A stretch of 64,000 nucleotides of DNA from Euzebyella saccharophila. GTDB lineage: Bacteria; Bacteroidota; Bacteroidia; Flavobacteriales; Flavobacteriaceae. Below are positions 52,318 through 62,101 of this stretch, one piece after another. Location: positions 124,001-188,000 of the forward strand of contig NZ_JACYFJ010000004.1 in assembly GCF_014855495.1 (NCBI RefSeq). Reading direction: 5' to 3'. The notes under the pieces are model-generated. The model was not told where the DNA came from. It ran no database searches and saw only the letters and a list, made by a program, of their open reading frames with translations. The position numbers were made by a program, and so were the translations under genes. The first letter of the stretch is position 1. The number at the start of each line of letters is the position of its first letter.

Positions 52318-55300
52318 TTGGTGAATAATCTTAAAAAATTTCTGGGGCTCCTTTTCTTATTTCTAATTAACATTTTTGGAAACGCCCAGCAAACCACAAA
52401 TTGGACATCGGTTTCATCAACCGTATGGGAATCCTTTTCGTCTGACGGGTTGGTTCGGGTAGAATGTAGGGTCACGGGCGGTGTATCCATTCTAGGAAAT
52501 GAAACCATGGGCTGTGTAGATGCATCTACCTACAGCGACCCTTCCATTTTTGGAAGCAATTCGCTTGAAATTGAAGTCAATAGTTTTAATGCTGGCACGC
52601 TTACATTTAACTTTTTCGATGCCACTACCGGCGATCCTGTTTTTATTGTACAACCTATTCTACATGTAGATAAAGTCGGAACTATTTCCGTTGTTCCATT
52701 ATTATCCGGCACAGCTACGGCAAATTTTAACCTTAATAATGGTACTTGGACAGAAATTAGTTCCAACGGTCCGATTTTTAATTCAACACCAACCCTATTT
52801 AATATAGATGACAATGCATTGCTATTGACCCCTGGGGGAGAATGCAATAATGGGGTAGACCAAGGAACCGGAGGGGGAAGTATGCGACTGAATCATCCAA
52901 GACATGCGATCGCAATGAATGTTAATATGTCTGGAGGACTGTTATCCTTATTAAACGCACAAGACGAAGTCGAATTTGTGCTCTCCGACCTAATTATTGC
53001 AGAACCTTCCATTGAAGCCACTAAAACGGTGACCGAAAGTTACTCGGCACCTGTAAGTGCAGGCGACCAAATTTCCTATGAAATAGAAATAACAAACACC
53101 GGAAATGTCACTCTAAACAACATTTCGCTAAACGATACTTTTACTGATGTGGATGGCAATACTTTAAGCCTAACTAGTGCACCAAGCCACACTAATTCTA
53201 CCATGGGGTCACCAGATGGCACGCTCCAACCAAATGAAGTGGCGACCTATATTGCCGGTTATACCATGGTTACGAACGACTTACTTCATGGCGGATTTTT
53301 AAATCAGGTAACGGTTACTGCCGATAGTCCATATGGTCCGGCCGATACTACCGATATCTCCGATGATGGATTGGATAGTGATGACAATACGGAAAATGAT
53401 GTTACGGAAAGCTACTTTCCAGTTCCGATTGATGATACAGCAAACACAGATGAAGACAATCCGGTACAAATCGATGTTGTAGTAAATGATGATTTTAGTG
53501 GAAACGGACTTGCAACTAACGACATCTTCTTGGTAAGCACTCCCAGTAATGGAACGGTGGCCTTATTTATTAATGGTACACCAAACAATCCACTTGACGA
53601 TTATTTTGTGTATACCCCTGCGACCGATTTTTCTGGAACGGATACTTTTAATTACGGTATTATGGACGGGAAAGGATATATAGGTCATGCTACGGTGAAC
53701 GTGACTATAAATTCTTGTCCCGAAGCTGGATTAAATTCAAGCTTACAAATTTGCGAAGGAAGCACTCCTAGTGATTCCGATTTGTTCAACGCCTTGGGAG
53801 GTTCCCCTGATACCGGCGGTACGTGGACCAAAAATCCTAGTGGCTCCTACACCTACTCTATCACCGGGACCGCCCCTTGTTCGTCAACTAGCGAAGCGAC
53901 TGTATTCATTACCGAACAGGCTTCTCCCAACGCCGGAACCGATGGTACCTTGACCATTTGTGAAGGAGAAACCGTTACCGAGGCACAACTTTTTGCGCAG
54001 TTGGGGAATTCTCCCGATACCGGAGGGACATGGTCCCCTGCCCTTGCCGGTGCTGGAACCTATACCTATACCGTGGTGGCAACATCGCCATGTTCCGTGG
54101 ACGATACGTCGGAAGTGGTGGTCACCGAACAGGCTGCTCCCAACGCCGGAACCGATGGAACTTTGACCATATGCGAAGGAGAAATTGTCACCGAAGCACA
54201 ACTTTTTGCGCAGTTGGGAAATTCGCCAGATTCCGGGGGGACCTGGTCACCTGCGCTCGCCGGTGCCGGAACCTACACCTATACCGTGGCAGCGACATCA
54301 CCCTGTACCGTGGACGAGACCTCCGAAGTGGTGGTCACCGCACAAGCTGTACCCAATGCCGGAACCGATGGTACTTTGACCATCTGTGATGGGGAAACCG
54401 TCACCGAAGCACAACTTTTTGCCCGGTTGGGAAATTCTCCCGATTCCGGAGGGACATGGTCCCCTGCCCTTGCCGGTGCCGGGACCTACATCTATACCGT
54501 GGCGGCAACATCACCTTGCACGACCGATGATACGTCCGAAGTGGTGGTCACTGCACAGGCTAATCCCAACGCCGGAACCGATGGTACTTTGACCATTTGT
54601 GAAGGAGAAACCGTTACGGAAGCACAACTTTTTGCCCAATTGGGAAATTCTCCAGATTCCGGAGGAACCTGGTCGCCCGCCCTTGCCAGTGCCGGAACCT
54701 ACATCTATACCGTGGCGGCAATTTCGCCCTGTACCGTGGACGATACGTCGGAAGTGGTTGTCACTGCACAGGCTGCTCCCAACGCCGGAACCGATGGAAC
54801 TTTGACCATTTGTGAAGGAGAAACCGTTACCGAAGCACAACTTTTTGCACAGTTGGGGAACTCTCCCGATTCCGGAGGCACCTGGTCGCCTGCCCTTGCC
54901 GGTGCCGGAACCTACACCTATACCGTGGCAGCGACATCACCCTGTACCGTGGACGATACGTCGGAAGTGGTGGTCACCGCACAAGCTACGCCCAATGCGG
55001 GAACCGATGGTACTTTGACCATATGTGAAGGCGAAACCGTCACCGAAGCACAACTTTTTGTCCAGTTGGGGAACTCTCCCGATTCCGGAGGGACCTGGTC
55101 ACCTGCGCTCGCCGGTGCCGGAACCTACACCTATACCGTGCCAGCGACATCACCCTGTACCGTGGACGAAACCTCCGAAGTGGCGGTCATTGCACAGGCT
55201 GCACCCAACGCCGGGACCGATGGCACTTTGACCATCTGTGAAGGAGAGACCATTACCGAAGCACAACTTTTTGCCCAGTTGGGGAACTCTCCCGATTCCG

Positions 55301-57444
55301 GAGGGACCTGGTCGCCTGCCCTTGCCGGCGCCGGAACCTATACCTATACCGTGACGGCAACATCACCATGTTCCGTGGATGATACCTCCGAAGTGGTGGT
55401 CATCGCACAGGCCGCTCCCAATGCTGGAACCGATGGTACTTTGACCATTTGTGATGGGGAAACCGTTACGGAAGCACAACTTTTTGCCCAGTTGGGGAAC
55501 TCTCCCGATTCCGGAGGGGCATGGTCACCTGCGCTCGCTGGTGCCGGAACCTATACCTATACCGTGACGGCAACATCACCATGTTCCGTGGACGATACCT
55601 CCGAAGTGGTGGTCATCGCACAGGCCGCTCCCAATGCTGGAACCGATGGTACTTTGACCATTTGTGATGGGGAAACCGTTACGGAAGCACAACTTTTTGC
55701 CCAGTTGGGGAACTCTCCCGATTCCGGAGGGGCATGGTCACCTGCGCTCGCTGGTGCCGGAACCTATACCTATACCGTGACGGCAACATCACCATGTTCC
55801 GTGGACGATACCTCCGAAGTGGTGGTCATCGCACAGGCCGCTCCCAATGCTGGAACCGATGGTACTTTGACCATTTGTGATGGGGAAACCGTTACGGAAG
55901 CACAACTTTTTGCCCAGTTGGGGAACTCTCCCGATTCCGGAGGGGCATGGTCACCTGCCCTTGCCGGCGCCGGAACCTATACCTATACCGTGACGGCAAC
56001 ATCACCTTGCACGACCGATGATACCTCCGAAGTGGTGGTCACCGCACAAGCTGCTCCCAATGCGGGAACGGATGGCACTTTGACCATCTGTGAAGGCGAA
56101 ACCGTCACCGAAGTACAACTTTTTGCCCAATTGGGGAACTCTCCCGATTCCGGAGGGACATGGTCGCCTGCCCTTGCCGGCGCCGGAACCTATACCTACA
56201 CCGTAGCGGCAACTTCGCCTTGCACTACTGACGATATATCCGAGGTAATCGTAACATCACAGGCTAATCCCAATGCGGGAACCGATGGCAATTTGACCAT
56301 TTGTGATGGGGAAACCGTTACGGAAGCACAACTTTTTGCCCAGTTGGGGAACTCTCCCGATTCCGGAGGAACCTGGTCCCCTGCCCTTTCTGGTGCAGGC
56401 ACCTATACCTATACCGTGACGGCAACATCACCTTGCACTACTGACGACACGTCGGAAGTGGTGGTCACCGCACAGGCCGCTCCCAATGCGGGAACCGATG
56501 GTACTTTGACCATTTGTGAAGGCGAAACCATTACCGAAGCACAACTTTTTGCCCAGTTGGGGAACTCTCCCGATTCCGGAGGGGCATGGTCACCTGCGCT
56601 CGCTGGTGCCGGAACCTATACCTATACCGTGACGGCAACATCACCTTGCACGACCGATGATACCTCCGAAGTGGTGGTCACCGCACAAGCTGCTCCCAAT
56701 GCGGGAACGGATGGCACTTTGACCATCTGTGAAGGCGAAACCGTCACCGAAGTACAACTTTTTGCCAAGTTAGGGAACTCTCCCGATTCCGGAGGGACCT
56801 GGTCGCCTGCGCTCGCCGGTGCCGGAACCTACACCTATACGGTGGCAGCGACATCACCTTGTACTACTGACGACACGTCTGAAGTGGTGGTCACCGCACA
56901 GGCTAATCCCAACGCCGGAACCGATGGTACCTTAACCATTTGTGAAGGAGAAACCGTTACCGAAGCACAACTTTTTGCCCAGTTGGGGAACTCTCCCAAT
57001 TCCGGGGGAACTTGGTCGCCCGCCCTCGCAGGTACCGGAACCTACACCTATTCTGTGGCCGGTAATGCCTGTACCAATAGCACCTCACAAGTGGAAGTAT
57101 TTGAAGAAAAACGTCCGGACGCGGGTACTAGTATTACCTTGGAATTATGTATGGGAGAAGTGGTTTCAACAAACCAATTGTTCAACCTATTGCAAACGAC
57201 CGACACTCGCGGTTCTTGGAATCCGAATCCCGAGGGTGCCTCCGAGGGAAGTTTCACGTATTCAATACCCGGAACTATTTGTTCAAGTTCTTCGGCGACC
57301 ATAACAATTATTCAATCAAATCTTGATAGCGACGGTGACACCGTATTGGATTGTCAGGAAAATATAGATGGTACAGATCCAACCGATGATTGCAATTCTC
57401 TAAATGGAATGCCATTACCTCAAAGTGATTGTGATAACGACTAG
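52318..57444 (+). CDS. Giant repeat surface adhesin, N-terminal part (stopped by TAG 57442)
   Basis: 1708 residues. A signal peptide (about 1-22, NIFGNAQ) is followed by an N-terminal domain (about 25-225), a DUF11-like domain (about 230-360, with SAGDQISYEIEITNTGNV), a cadherin-like segment (about 370-460), one diverged repeat, 15 near-identical 71-residue repeats (about 537-1599), one more diverged repeat, and the first calcium-binding Asp-rich loop (DSDGDTVLDCQEN). Each unit has two Cys and a PNAGTDGTLTIC start. The frame continues without shift beyond TAG 57442-57444 into a T9SS sorting domain. Start is TTG 52318 or GTG 52321. Confidence 0.85.
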   Translation: MVNNLKKFLGLLFLFLINIFGNAQQTTNWTSVSSTVWESFSSDGLVRVECRVTGGVSILGNETMGCVDASTYSDPSIFGSNSLEIEVNSFNAGTLTFNFFDATTGDPVFIVQPILHVDKVGTISVVPLLSGTATANFNLNNGTWTEISSNGPIFNSTPTLFNIDDNALLLTPGGECNNGVDQGTGGGSMRLNHPRHAIAMNVNMSGGLLSLLNAQDEVEFVLSDLIIAEPSIEATKTVTESYSAPVSAGDQISYEIEITNTGNVTLNNISLNDTFTDVDGNTLSLTSAPSHTNSTMGSPDGTLQPNEVATYIAGYTMVTNDLLHGGFLNQVTVTADSPYGPADTTDISDDGLDSDDNTENDVTESYFPVPIDDTANTDEDNPVQIDVVVNDDFSGNGLATNDIFLVSTPSNGTVALFINGTPNNPLDDYFVYTPATDFSGTDTFNYGIMDGKGYIGHATVNVTINSCPEAGLNSSLQICEGSTPSDSDLFNALGGSPDTGGTWTKNPSGSYTYSITGTAPCSSTSEATVFITEQASPNAGTDGTLTICEGETVTEAQLFAQLGNSPDTGGTWSPALAGAGTYTYTVVATSPCSVDDTSEVVVTEQAAPNAGTDGTLTICEGEIVTEAQLFAQLGNSPDSGGTWSPALAGAGTYTYTVAATSPCTVDETSEVVVTAQAVPNAGTDGTLTICDGETVTEAQLFARLGNSPDSGGTWSPALAGAGTYIYTVAATSPCTTDDTSEVVVTAQANPNAGTDGTLTICEGETVTEAQLFAQLGNSPDSGGTWSPALASAGTYIYTVAAISPCTVDDTSEVVVTAQAAPNAGTDGTLTICEGETVTEAQLFAQLGNSPDSGGTWSPALAGAGTYTYTVAATSPCTVDDTSEVVVTAQATPNAGTDGTLTICEGETVTEAQLFVQLGNSPDSGGTWSPALAGAGTYTYTVPATSPCTVDETSEVAVIAQAAPNAGTDGTLTICEGETITEAQLFAQLGNSPDSGGTWSPALAGAGTYTYTVTATSPCSVDDTSEVVVIAQAAPNAGTDGTLTICDGETVTEAQLFAQLGNSPDSGGAWSPALAGAGTYTYTVTATSPCSVDDTSEVVVIAQAAPNAGTDGTLTICDGETVTEAQLFAQLGNSPDSGGAWSPALAGAGTYTYTVTATSPCSVDDTSEVVVIAQAAPNAGTDGTLTICDGETVTEAQLFAQLGNSPDSGGAWSPALAGAGTYTYTVTATSPCTTDDTSEVVVTAQAAPNAGTDGTLTICEGETVTEVQLFAQLGNSPDSGGTWSPALAGAGTYTYTVAATSPCTTDDISEVIVTSQANPNAGTDGNLTICDGETVTEAQLFAQLGNSPDSGGTWSPALSGAGTYTYTVTATSPCTTDDTSEVVVTAQAAPNAGTDGTLTICEGETITEAQLFAQLGNSPDSGGAWSPALAGAGTYTYTVTATSPCTTDDTSEVVVTAQAAPNAGTDGTLTICEGETVTEVQLFAKLGNSPDSGGTWSPALAGAGTYTYTVAATSPCTTDDTSEVVVTAQANPNAGTDGTLTICEGETVTEAQLFAQLGNSPNSGGTWSPALAGTGTYTYSVAGNACTNSTSQVEVFEEKRPDAGTSITLELCMGEVVSTNQLFNLLQTTDTRGSWNPNPEGASEGSFTYSIPGTICSSSSATITIIQSNLDSDGDTVLDCQENIDGTDPTDDCNSLNGMPLPQSDCDND
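53926..57114 (+). repeat. Tandem 213-bp repeat array inside the adhesin
   Basis: Fifteen in-frame units: fourteen of 213 bp and a final one of 207 bp. Each encodes PNAGTDGTLTIC, an E-A-Q-L-F segment, GNSPDSGGTWSPAL, AGAGTYTYTV and a closing SEVVV. Units 8 and 9 look identical over their whole length (from about 55414 to 55839), and neighbours differ at few positions. One diverged copy precedes and one follows the array. The region is more GC-rich than its surroundings. Confidence 0.93.
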
Positions 57445-58089
57445 TTAACGGAGGAGGAAGAAGCCTTGCTTGGTACCGACCCTACGAACACTGACACTGA
57501 TGGAGATGGTGTTATTGACGGCATGGAAGTGACCGACAATACGGATCCCCTTGACCCTTGTGATTTCCTATTAGTAAGCCAAACTGTGGAACCTTCACCA
57601 GAATGGAAAAATCAGGATTGCGATATGGACGGCCTAAACAACGAAGATGAAATGGAGAGAGGTACAAATCTTACCAATCCTGATTCCGATGGAGATATGA
57701 TACTTGACGGTCAAGAAGTAAACGATTATACCGACCCTCTTGATGCCTGCAGTTCAAAAGGTGGTACGGCCCCATCCAATATTTCTTGTGAACTTTTCGT
57801 TGAATTAGACCTGGTTAAACCGGGGGATATTCTCAATGGGTCATTCAGGATTATCAATATCGACCGTTTTCCTGACAATAGAGTGGAAATTTATAACCGT
57901 TGGGGAGTCCTTGTTTGGGAAACCACGGGCTATGACAATGAAAATAATGCCTTTGATGGAAAATCTATGGGAAGAATTACCATTATTGAAAACCAGAAAT
58001 TACCGGCAGGAGTCTACTTCTATGAAATAAAATACGTTCATAAAGGAGAAGACAAAATGAAAAATGGGTATTTGTATCTAATGAGATAG
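57445..58089 (+). pseudogene. C-terminal part of the adhesin with T9SS CHU_C sorting domain, cut off by TAG
   Basis: 214 codons in the same frame as the adhesin, directly after TAG 57442-57444. It starts with Asp-rich thrombospondin type 3-like calcium loops (TDTDGDGVIDG, DSDGDMILDGQEV) and ends with a gliding-motility/type IX C-terminal domain (type B/CHU_C): FPDNRVEIYNRWGVLVW, then LPAGVYFYEIKY and a terminal YLYLMR. A separate start at TTG 57466 would yield a protein without a signal peptide, so it is read as the severed end of one gene spanning 52318-58089. A sequencing error cannot be excluded. Confidence 0.75.
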
Positions 58090-58094
58090 TAGAG

Positions 58095-59033
58095 ATGAAA
58101 AAAGCGCTTAGGTCTTTATTTATTTTACTTGTGGCACCAACTTTTATGTTTGGGCAACAAGATGCGCAATTTACACAATACATGTACAATACGTTGACGG
58201 TAAACCCTGCGTATGCTGGCTCTAGAGATGTTTTAGGAGTCTCCTTGTTACACCGATCCCAATGGATTGGTCTCGATGGAGCCCCGAGTACTCAGACCTT
58301 TAACATTCAAGGTCCGTACAATGAACGGGTAGGGCTTGGATTTTCCATTGTACATGATGAAATTGGCAATAACACCAATCAAAACACCTATTTTGACATT
58401 GCCTTTTCATATAGTGTGCCCACTTCAGAAAAGAATACTCTTTCATTTGGATTGATGGCAGGGGGTCATATGCTAAATATAGATTTCAACAAACTAAGGA
58501 ATTACAGTGCAAGTTTGGCGCCTTCAATCGAAGAAGAACTTTACAAGCGTTTTTCACCAAATATCGGAGCAGGTGTCTATTACCATAATAACCAATTTTA
58601 TATAGGCTTTTCAGTCCCCGATTTGTTGGAAACAGAACACTTTCAAAATCCCGAAGATGCCGGTACAGCGATAACAAAGGAAAAAATGAACTTCCATCTC
58701 ATTTCGGGCTATGTATTTGATTTGAATCCCTCCTTAAAATTTAAACCGGCCACTCTGATAAAGGCAGTACCAGGATCACCTTTACAAGTGGATGTTAAAG
58801 CAAATTTTTGGCTTCAGGAGAAATTTACCCTTGGGGCTGCCTATCGTTTAGATGCTGCCGTAAGTGGATTGTTCGGCTTTCAGATGGGAAAAAATTTCAT
58901 GTTGGGACTCGCATACGACCGGGAGGTTTCATCCTTGGGCGGAACTAGATTTAACGATGGCTCTTTTGAAGTGTTTTTACGGTATGAGTTTATTAAAGCA
59001 GAAAAAATTGATATAACCCCAAGATTCTTTTAA
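58095..59033 (+). CDS. PorP/SprF family type IX secretion outer-membrane protein, copy 2
   Basis: 312 residues with a signal peptide (LFILLVAPTFMFG) followed by QQDAQFTQYMYNTLTVNPAYAGSR, HRSQWIGLDGAPSTQT and a beta-barrel-type remainder ending in Phe. It is a paralogue of the 49192 gene with the same length. It starts 5 bp after the adhesin stop and so is in the adhesin operon, the usual arrangement of SprB/SprF-like pairs. It likely anchors or helps secrete that adhesin. Confidence 0.9.
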   Translation: MKKALRSLFILLVAPTFMFGQQDAQFTQYMYNTLTVNPAYAGSRDVLGVSLLHRSQWIGLDGAPSTQTFNIQGPYNERVGLGFSIVHDEIGNNTNQNTYFDIAFSYSVPTSEKNTLSFGLMAGGHMLNIDFNKLRNYSASLAPSIEEELYKRFSPNIGAGVYYHNNQFYIGFSVPDLLETEHFQNPEDAGTAITKEKMNFHLISGYVFDLNPSLKFKPATLIKAVPGSPLQVDVKANFWLQEKFTLGAAYRLDAAVSGLFGFQMGKNFMLGLAYDREVSSLGGTRFNDGSFEVFLRYEFIKAEKIDITPRFF

Positions 59034-59034
59034 G

Positions 59035-60963
59035 ATGGTTAAAGGTGTAAGATATCATATCGTTCTACTTTTTTTCTTTTGCTGGAGCAACTGTTTTTCC
59101 CAAATAAACCGAAAAAAGCAAGCTGAAGACAATTTTGACCATTACGGACATATGTCCGTCATAGAACCTTATCAAAGTCTTCTTAAAAAAGGATATGAAG
59201 AAACGGATATCTACAAGAAACTAGGGAACGCCAAATACTACAGTGCCAATTACGATGTGGCCAACTATTGGTACGAGAAATTATTGACCAGCCAAGAAGT
59301 AGCTGTTTCGCCGGATTATTTGTATCGATATTCGCTGACCCTCAGAACATTAAAAAGGTATGATGAAGCAGATGAATGGATGAACAAATTTAATAAAGTA
59401 AAATCCAATGATTCCAGGACCCAACGCTATCAAGAAAACTCTGATTACCTAAAAAAAATAGAAATTCCTCAGGAGCAATACACCATTGTCAATCTTGAAC
59501 AACTCAATTCTGCCGAATCCGATTTTGCTCCCTCATTCTACAAGGATCAACTTGTCTTTACCACGGCCAGGGACCTGGAAATGCAAAAGTACAACCCACT
59601 GCCCTACCTAAATCTTTATCAAGCTTCTTTAGATGGCAATCAAGAACCCATACCAGTTTCCCAACTAGAAATAGACCTCAACACAAAGGCGAACGAGTCT
59701 ACCACGGCCTTTTCCAAAGATGGTTCAACTTTATATTTTACCCGTAACAATTATTCAAACAAAAAGTTTAAACGGGACAAAAAAGGGGTCAGCAGGTTAA
59801 AAATTTACAGAGTGGAGAGGGAAAGAAACTCATGGAGTGCCCCTGAAGATTTACCTTTTAATGGTACCGACTACTCAGTCGCCCACCCAACCCTAAACGC
59901 CACAGGTACAAAAATGTATTTTGCTTCCGATATGCCCGGAGGTAAAGGTGCCTCGGACCTCTACGAAGTTGCCATACATGCCGATGGTTCTTTTGGAGAA
60001 CCAATAAATTTAGGAGCGCCCATCAATACAGAAGGCAAAGAAACCTTTCCCTTTATCTCGGAATCGGGGGTACTCTATTTCGCTTCTGATGGACATCCTG
60101 GACTTGGAGGCCTTGATATTTTTAAAGTTGATATTGAAAATAAATCCACTGATATTAGAAATCTCGGTAGTCCCATAAACAGCTCTGAGGATGATTTTTC
60201 AATTGTTATGGACCCCAAGGAAGAAAAAGGATTTTTTGCCTCTAATCGGAAGGGAGGCCTTGGAAAAGACGACATCTACCAGCTAAAAAGAAATGACATT
60301 GAGTGTTTTACCTTTATTAGTGGAACGGCTTATGATAAGGATTCTGGAGAACCGCTATCAATTACTCAAATAACTTCTCTAGACCATAAGGGGGTACAAA
60401 TTGGTGAAACTATCACGGCATCCGATGGGAGCTATACCATCCGAATTCCTTGTCAAGAAAAACAATATCAGCTTATAGGTAATAAGGAAGGCTATGAAAA
60501 TGGCAGTCTCTTTATGCTTACTCGAACAGATCAGAAGCAAATTAAAGGTACCCGTTTAGAGCTAGAGAAAAGTGAGAAAGTAGCCTCTGTAGGTTCAGAT
60601 TTGGTCAAAATACTCAAATTGACGCCCATCTATTTTGATTTGAATAGTTCGTACTTACGAAATGATGCCTACCCAGAGCTAGATAAAGTTGTAGCTTATA
60701 TGAGCAAACGACCTGATATTAAAATTGCCGTAGGCTCACATACCGATAGTAGGGAAAGTGATACTTACAATATGTGGTTATCCAAAAGAAGGGCTAAAAG
60801 AACTGTTGAATATATTATTTCAGAAGGGATTAGTGCCTCCCGGGTAACCGGAGAAGGATATGGCGAAACTCGCTTATTGAACAAATGCTCTAATGGGGTC
60901 AAATGTTCAGAAAAGGAGCATCAACTAAACAGACGGTCCGAATTTATTATTATGGAAAAATAG
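59035..60963 (+). CDS. OmpA-family protein with TPR and PD40 propeller, copy 2
   Basis: 642 residues with a signal peptide (VLLFFFCWSNCFSQ). The domain order equals the 50138 protein: TPR-like helices, PD40 propeller, regulatory-like beta domain and OmpA_C (PIYFDLNSSYLR, SHTDSRESDTYN, SKRRAKRTVEYI). It begins 1 bp after the PorP/SprF copy 2 stop. The pair together links outer-membrane barrel, peptidoglycan and adhesin. A role in T9SS anchoring is inference from known SprF/PorE-like proteins. Confidence 0.88.
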   Translation: MVKGVRYHIVLLFFFCWSNCFSQINRKKQAEDNFDHYGHMSVIEPYQSLLKKGYEETDIYKKLGNAKYYSANYDVANYWYEKLLTSQEVAVSPDYLYRYSLTLRTLKRYDEADEWMNKFNKVKSNDSRTQRYQENSDYLKKIEIPQEQYTIVNLEQLNSAESDFAPSFYKDQLVFTTARDLEMQKYNPLPYLNLYQASLDGNQEPIPVSQLEIDLNTKANESTTAFSKDGSTLYFTRNNYSNKKFKRDKKGVSRLKIYRVERERNSWSAPEDLPFNGTDYSVAHPTLNATGTKMYFASDMPGGKGASDLYEVAIHADGSFGEPINLGAPINTEGKETFPFISESGVLYFASDGHPGLGGLDIFKVDIENKSTDIRNLGSPINSSEDDFSIVMDPKEEKGFFASNRKGGLGKDDIYQLKRNDIECFTFISGTAYDKDSGEPLSITQITSLDHKGVQIGETITASDGSYTIRIPCQEKQYQLIGNKEGYENGSLFMLTRTDQKQIKGTRLELEKSEKVASVGSDLVKILKLTPIYFDLNSSYLRNDAYPELDKVVAYMSKRPDIKIAVGSHTDSRESDTYNMWLSKRRAKRTVEYIISEGISASRVTGEGYGETRLLNKCSNGVKCSEKEHQLNRRSEFIIMEK

Positions 60964-61010
60964 ATTCAATCTTAACTCTGGAAGGTATAAGATTTTTGCC
61001 CTTTGAGTAG

Positions 61011-61018
61011 TATTTTTG
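61011..61018 (+). promoter_or_regulatory. TAnnTTTG -7 element
   Basis: TATTTTTG lies 17 bp before ATG 61036 of the heme A synthase gene and downstream of the alternative TTG start at 61003, so it favours the ATG. No -33 TTG at the expected spacing. Confidence 0.4.
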
Positions 61019-61035
61019 CATGTAGAAACGGACTT

Positions 61036-62073
61036 ATGCAAAAAAGATTTAGAAAGTTAGCAAAAATTTCCTTGGTGTTGGTTTATTTGGTCATTATTGC
61101 GGGCGCAGTGGTACGTATGACCGGTAGTGGAATGGGGTGTCCGGATTGGCCCAAATGTTTTGGCCACTATATTCCTCCAACAGATGTTAGTGAACTGCAA
61201 TGGCTCCCTAACACTTTCTTTAAAAAAGGGCAGGTTATTATAGTTGATGAAACTTTACAAGTAGCGATTTCAGACCTTACAACTTCCAAAAATTTTACCC
61301 CAGAAAATTGGGAGCCATACACTAAACATGACTATGCCAAATTCAATGTAGCACATACATGGATAGAATACATCAATAGATTATTTGGTGCACTTGCCGG
61401 TTTGGCCACCTTGGCTTTAGCATTTTACTCTTTTGCCTTTATCAAGACGAAAAAGACTTGGGTGTTCTTATCTTGGCTTGTAGTTTTTGGAATGGGTTTT
61501 CAAGCCTGGTTGGGAGCCACGGTAGTCTATTCTGTCTTAGAACCGGCAAAAATAACTGTCCATATGGTTATGGCGTTGGTCATAGTGGCCATGTTACTCT
61601 ATATTATTCATATGACCAAAACCAAGGAAGAAGAGACCGTCAATCAAAAAGTAGCTATTTTTCCTTTAGCGGTCATAACTTTACTATTGACACTATTCCA
61701 AATTGTACTTGGAACCCAAGTTAGGCAATTAGTAGACCATCAAATTGATGTAGTAGGAGAGTTATCTAAGGACTTATGGCTATCAACAATTGATTGGAGA
61801 TTTTATATGCACCGTACTTTCTCACTGGTCGTTCTTATTTTAAATATTCTCTTGGCCCAACGTATCTACAAACACCAACTAGACTTTAGGAAAATTAATT
61901 GGATAATGGGTTTTATTGTACTTGAAATAGTTACAGGTATGACCATGTACTATTTAGAATTTCCATTCGCTACGCAACCTTTACATCTGGTCCTTGCCTC
62001 ACTTCTATTTGGTGTTCAGTTTTATCTGGTAATGGAGGCCTTTAGTTCTAGAAAACGATATAAATCTTTGTAA
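61036..62073 (+). CDS. ctaA: Heme A synthase (COX15/CtaA family)
   Basis: 345 residues with about eight transmembrane helices. VVRMTGSGMGCPDWPKCFG is the conserved first loop; HTWIEYINRLFGALAG replaces the usual EYxHR segment with Asn, a form I believe is normal in Bacteroidota. Later His residues occur in KITVHMVMAL, FYMHRTFSL and QPLHLVLAS, suitable as heme ligands. The enzyme oxidises heme O to heme A for cytochrome oxidase. ATG 61036 was chosen over TTG 61003 because of the promoter position. Confidence 0.92.
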   Translation: MQKRFRKLAKISLVLVYLVIIAGAVVRMTGSGMGCPDWPKCFGHYIPPTDVSELQWLPNTFFKKGQVIIVDETLQVAISDLTTSKNFTPENWEPYTKHDYAKFNVAHTWIEYINRLFGALAGLATLALAFYSFAFIKTKKTWVFLSWLVVFGMGFQAWLGATVVYSVLEPAKITVHMVMALVIVAMLLYIIHMTKTKEEETVNQKVAIFPLAVITLLLTLFQIVLGTQVRQLVDHQIDVVGELSKDLWLSTIDWRFYMHRTFSLVVLILNILLAQRIYKHQLDFRKINWIMGFIVLEIVTGMTMYYLEFPFATQPLHLVLASLLFGVQFYLVMEAFSSRKRYKSL

Positions 62074-62078
62074 CTTTG
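62071..62078 (+). promoter_or_regulatory. TAnnTTTG -7 element
   Basis: TAACTTTG overlaps the heme A synthase stop and lies 23 bp before the start of the 62102 gene. It suggests that gene is transcribed on its own. Confidence 0.4.
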
Positions 62079-62101
62079 CGTCCGCCCAAAAAGCAAAGAC
62101 T

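Noticed and set aside
52194-52508. 104-residue minus-strand frame overlapping the adhesin start
   Set aside because: It is a shadow of the adhesin signal-peptide region with no independent start or domain.
53771-55231. Many 60-120 residue ORFs in other frames across the adhesin repeats, on both strands
   Set aside because: They recur with the 213-bp period because the repeat DNA happens to be open in those frames. Their composition is not protein-like and the main frame explains the region.
53926-57114. Direct repeats considered as a CRISPR array
   Set aside because: The units are 213 bp, contiguous, coding and without spacers.
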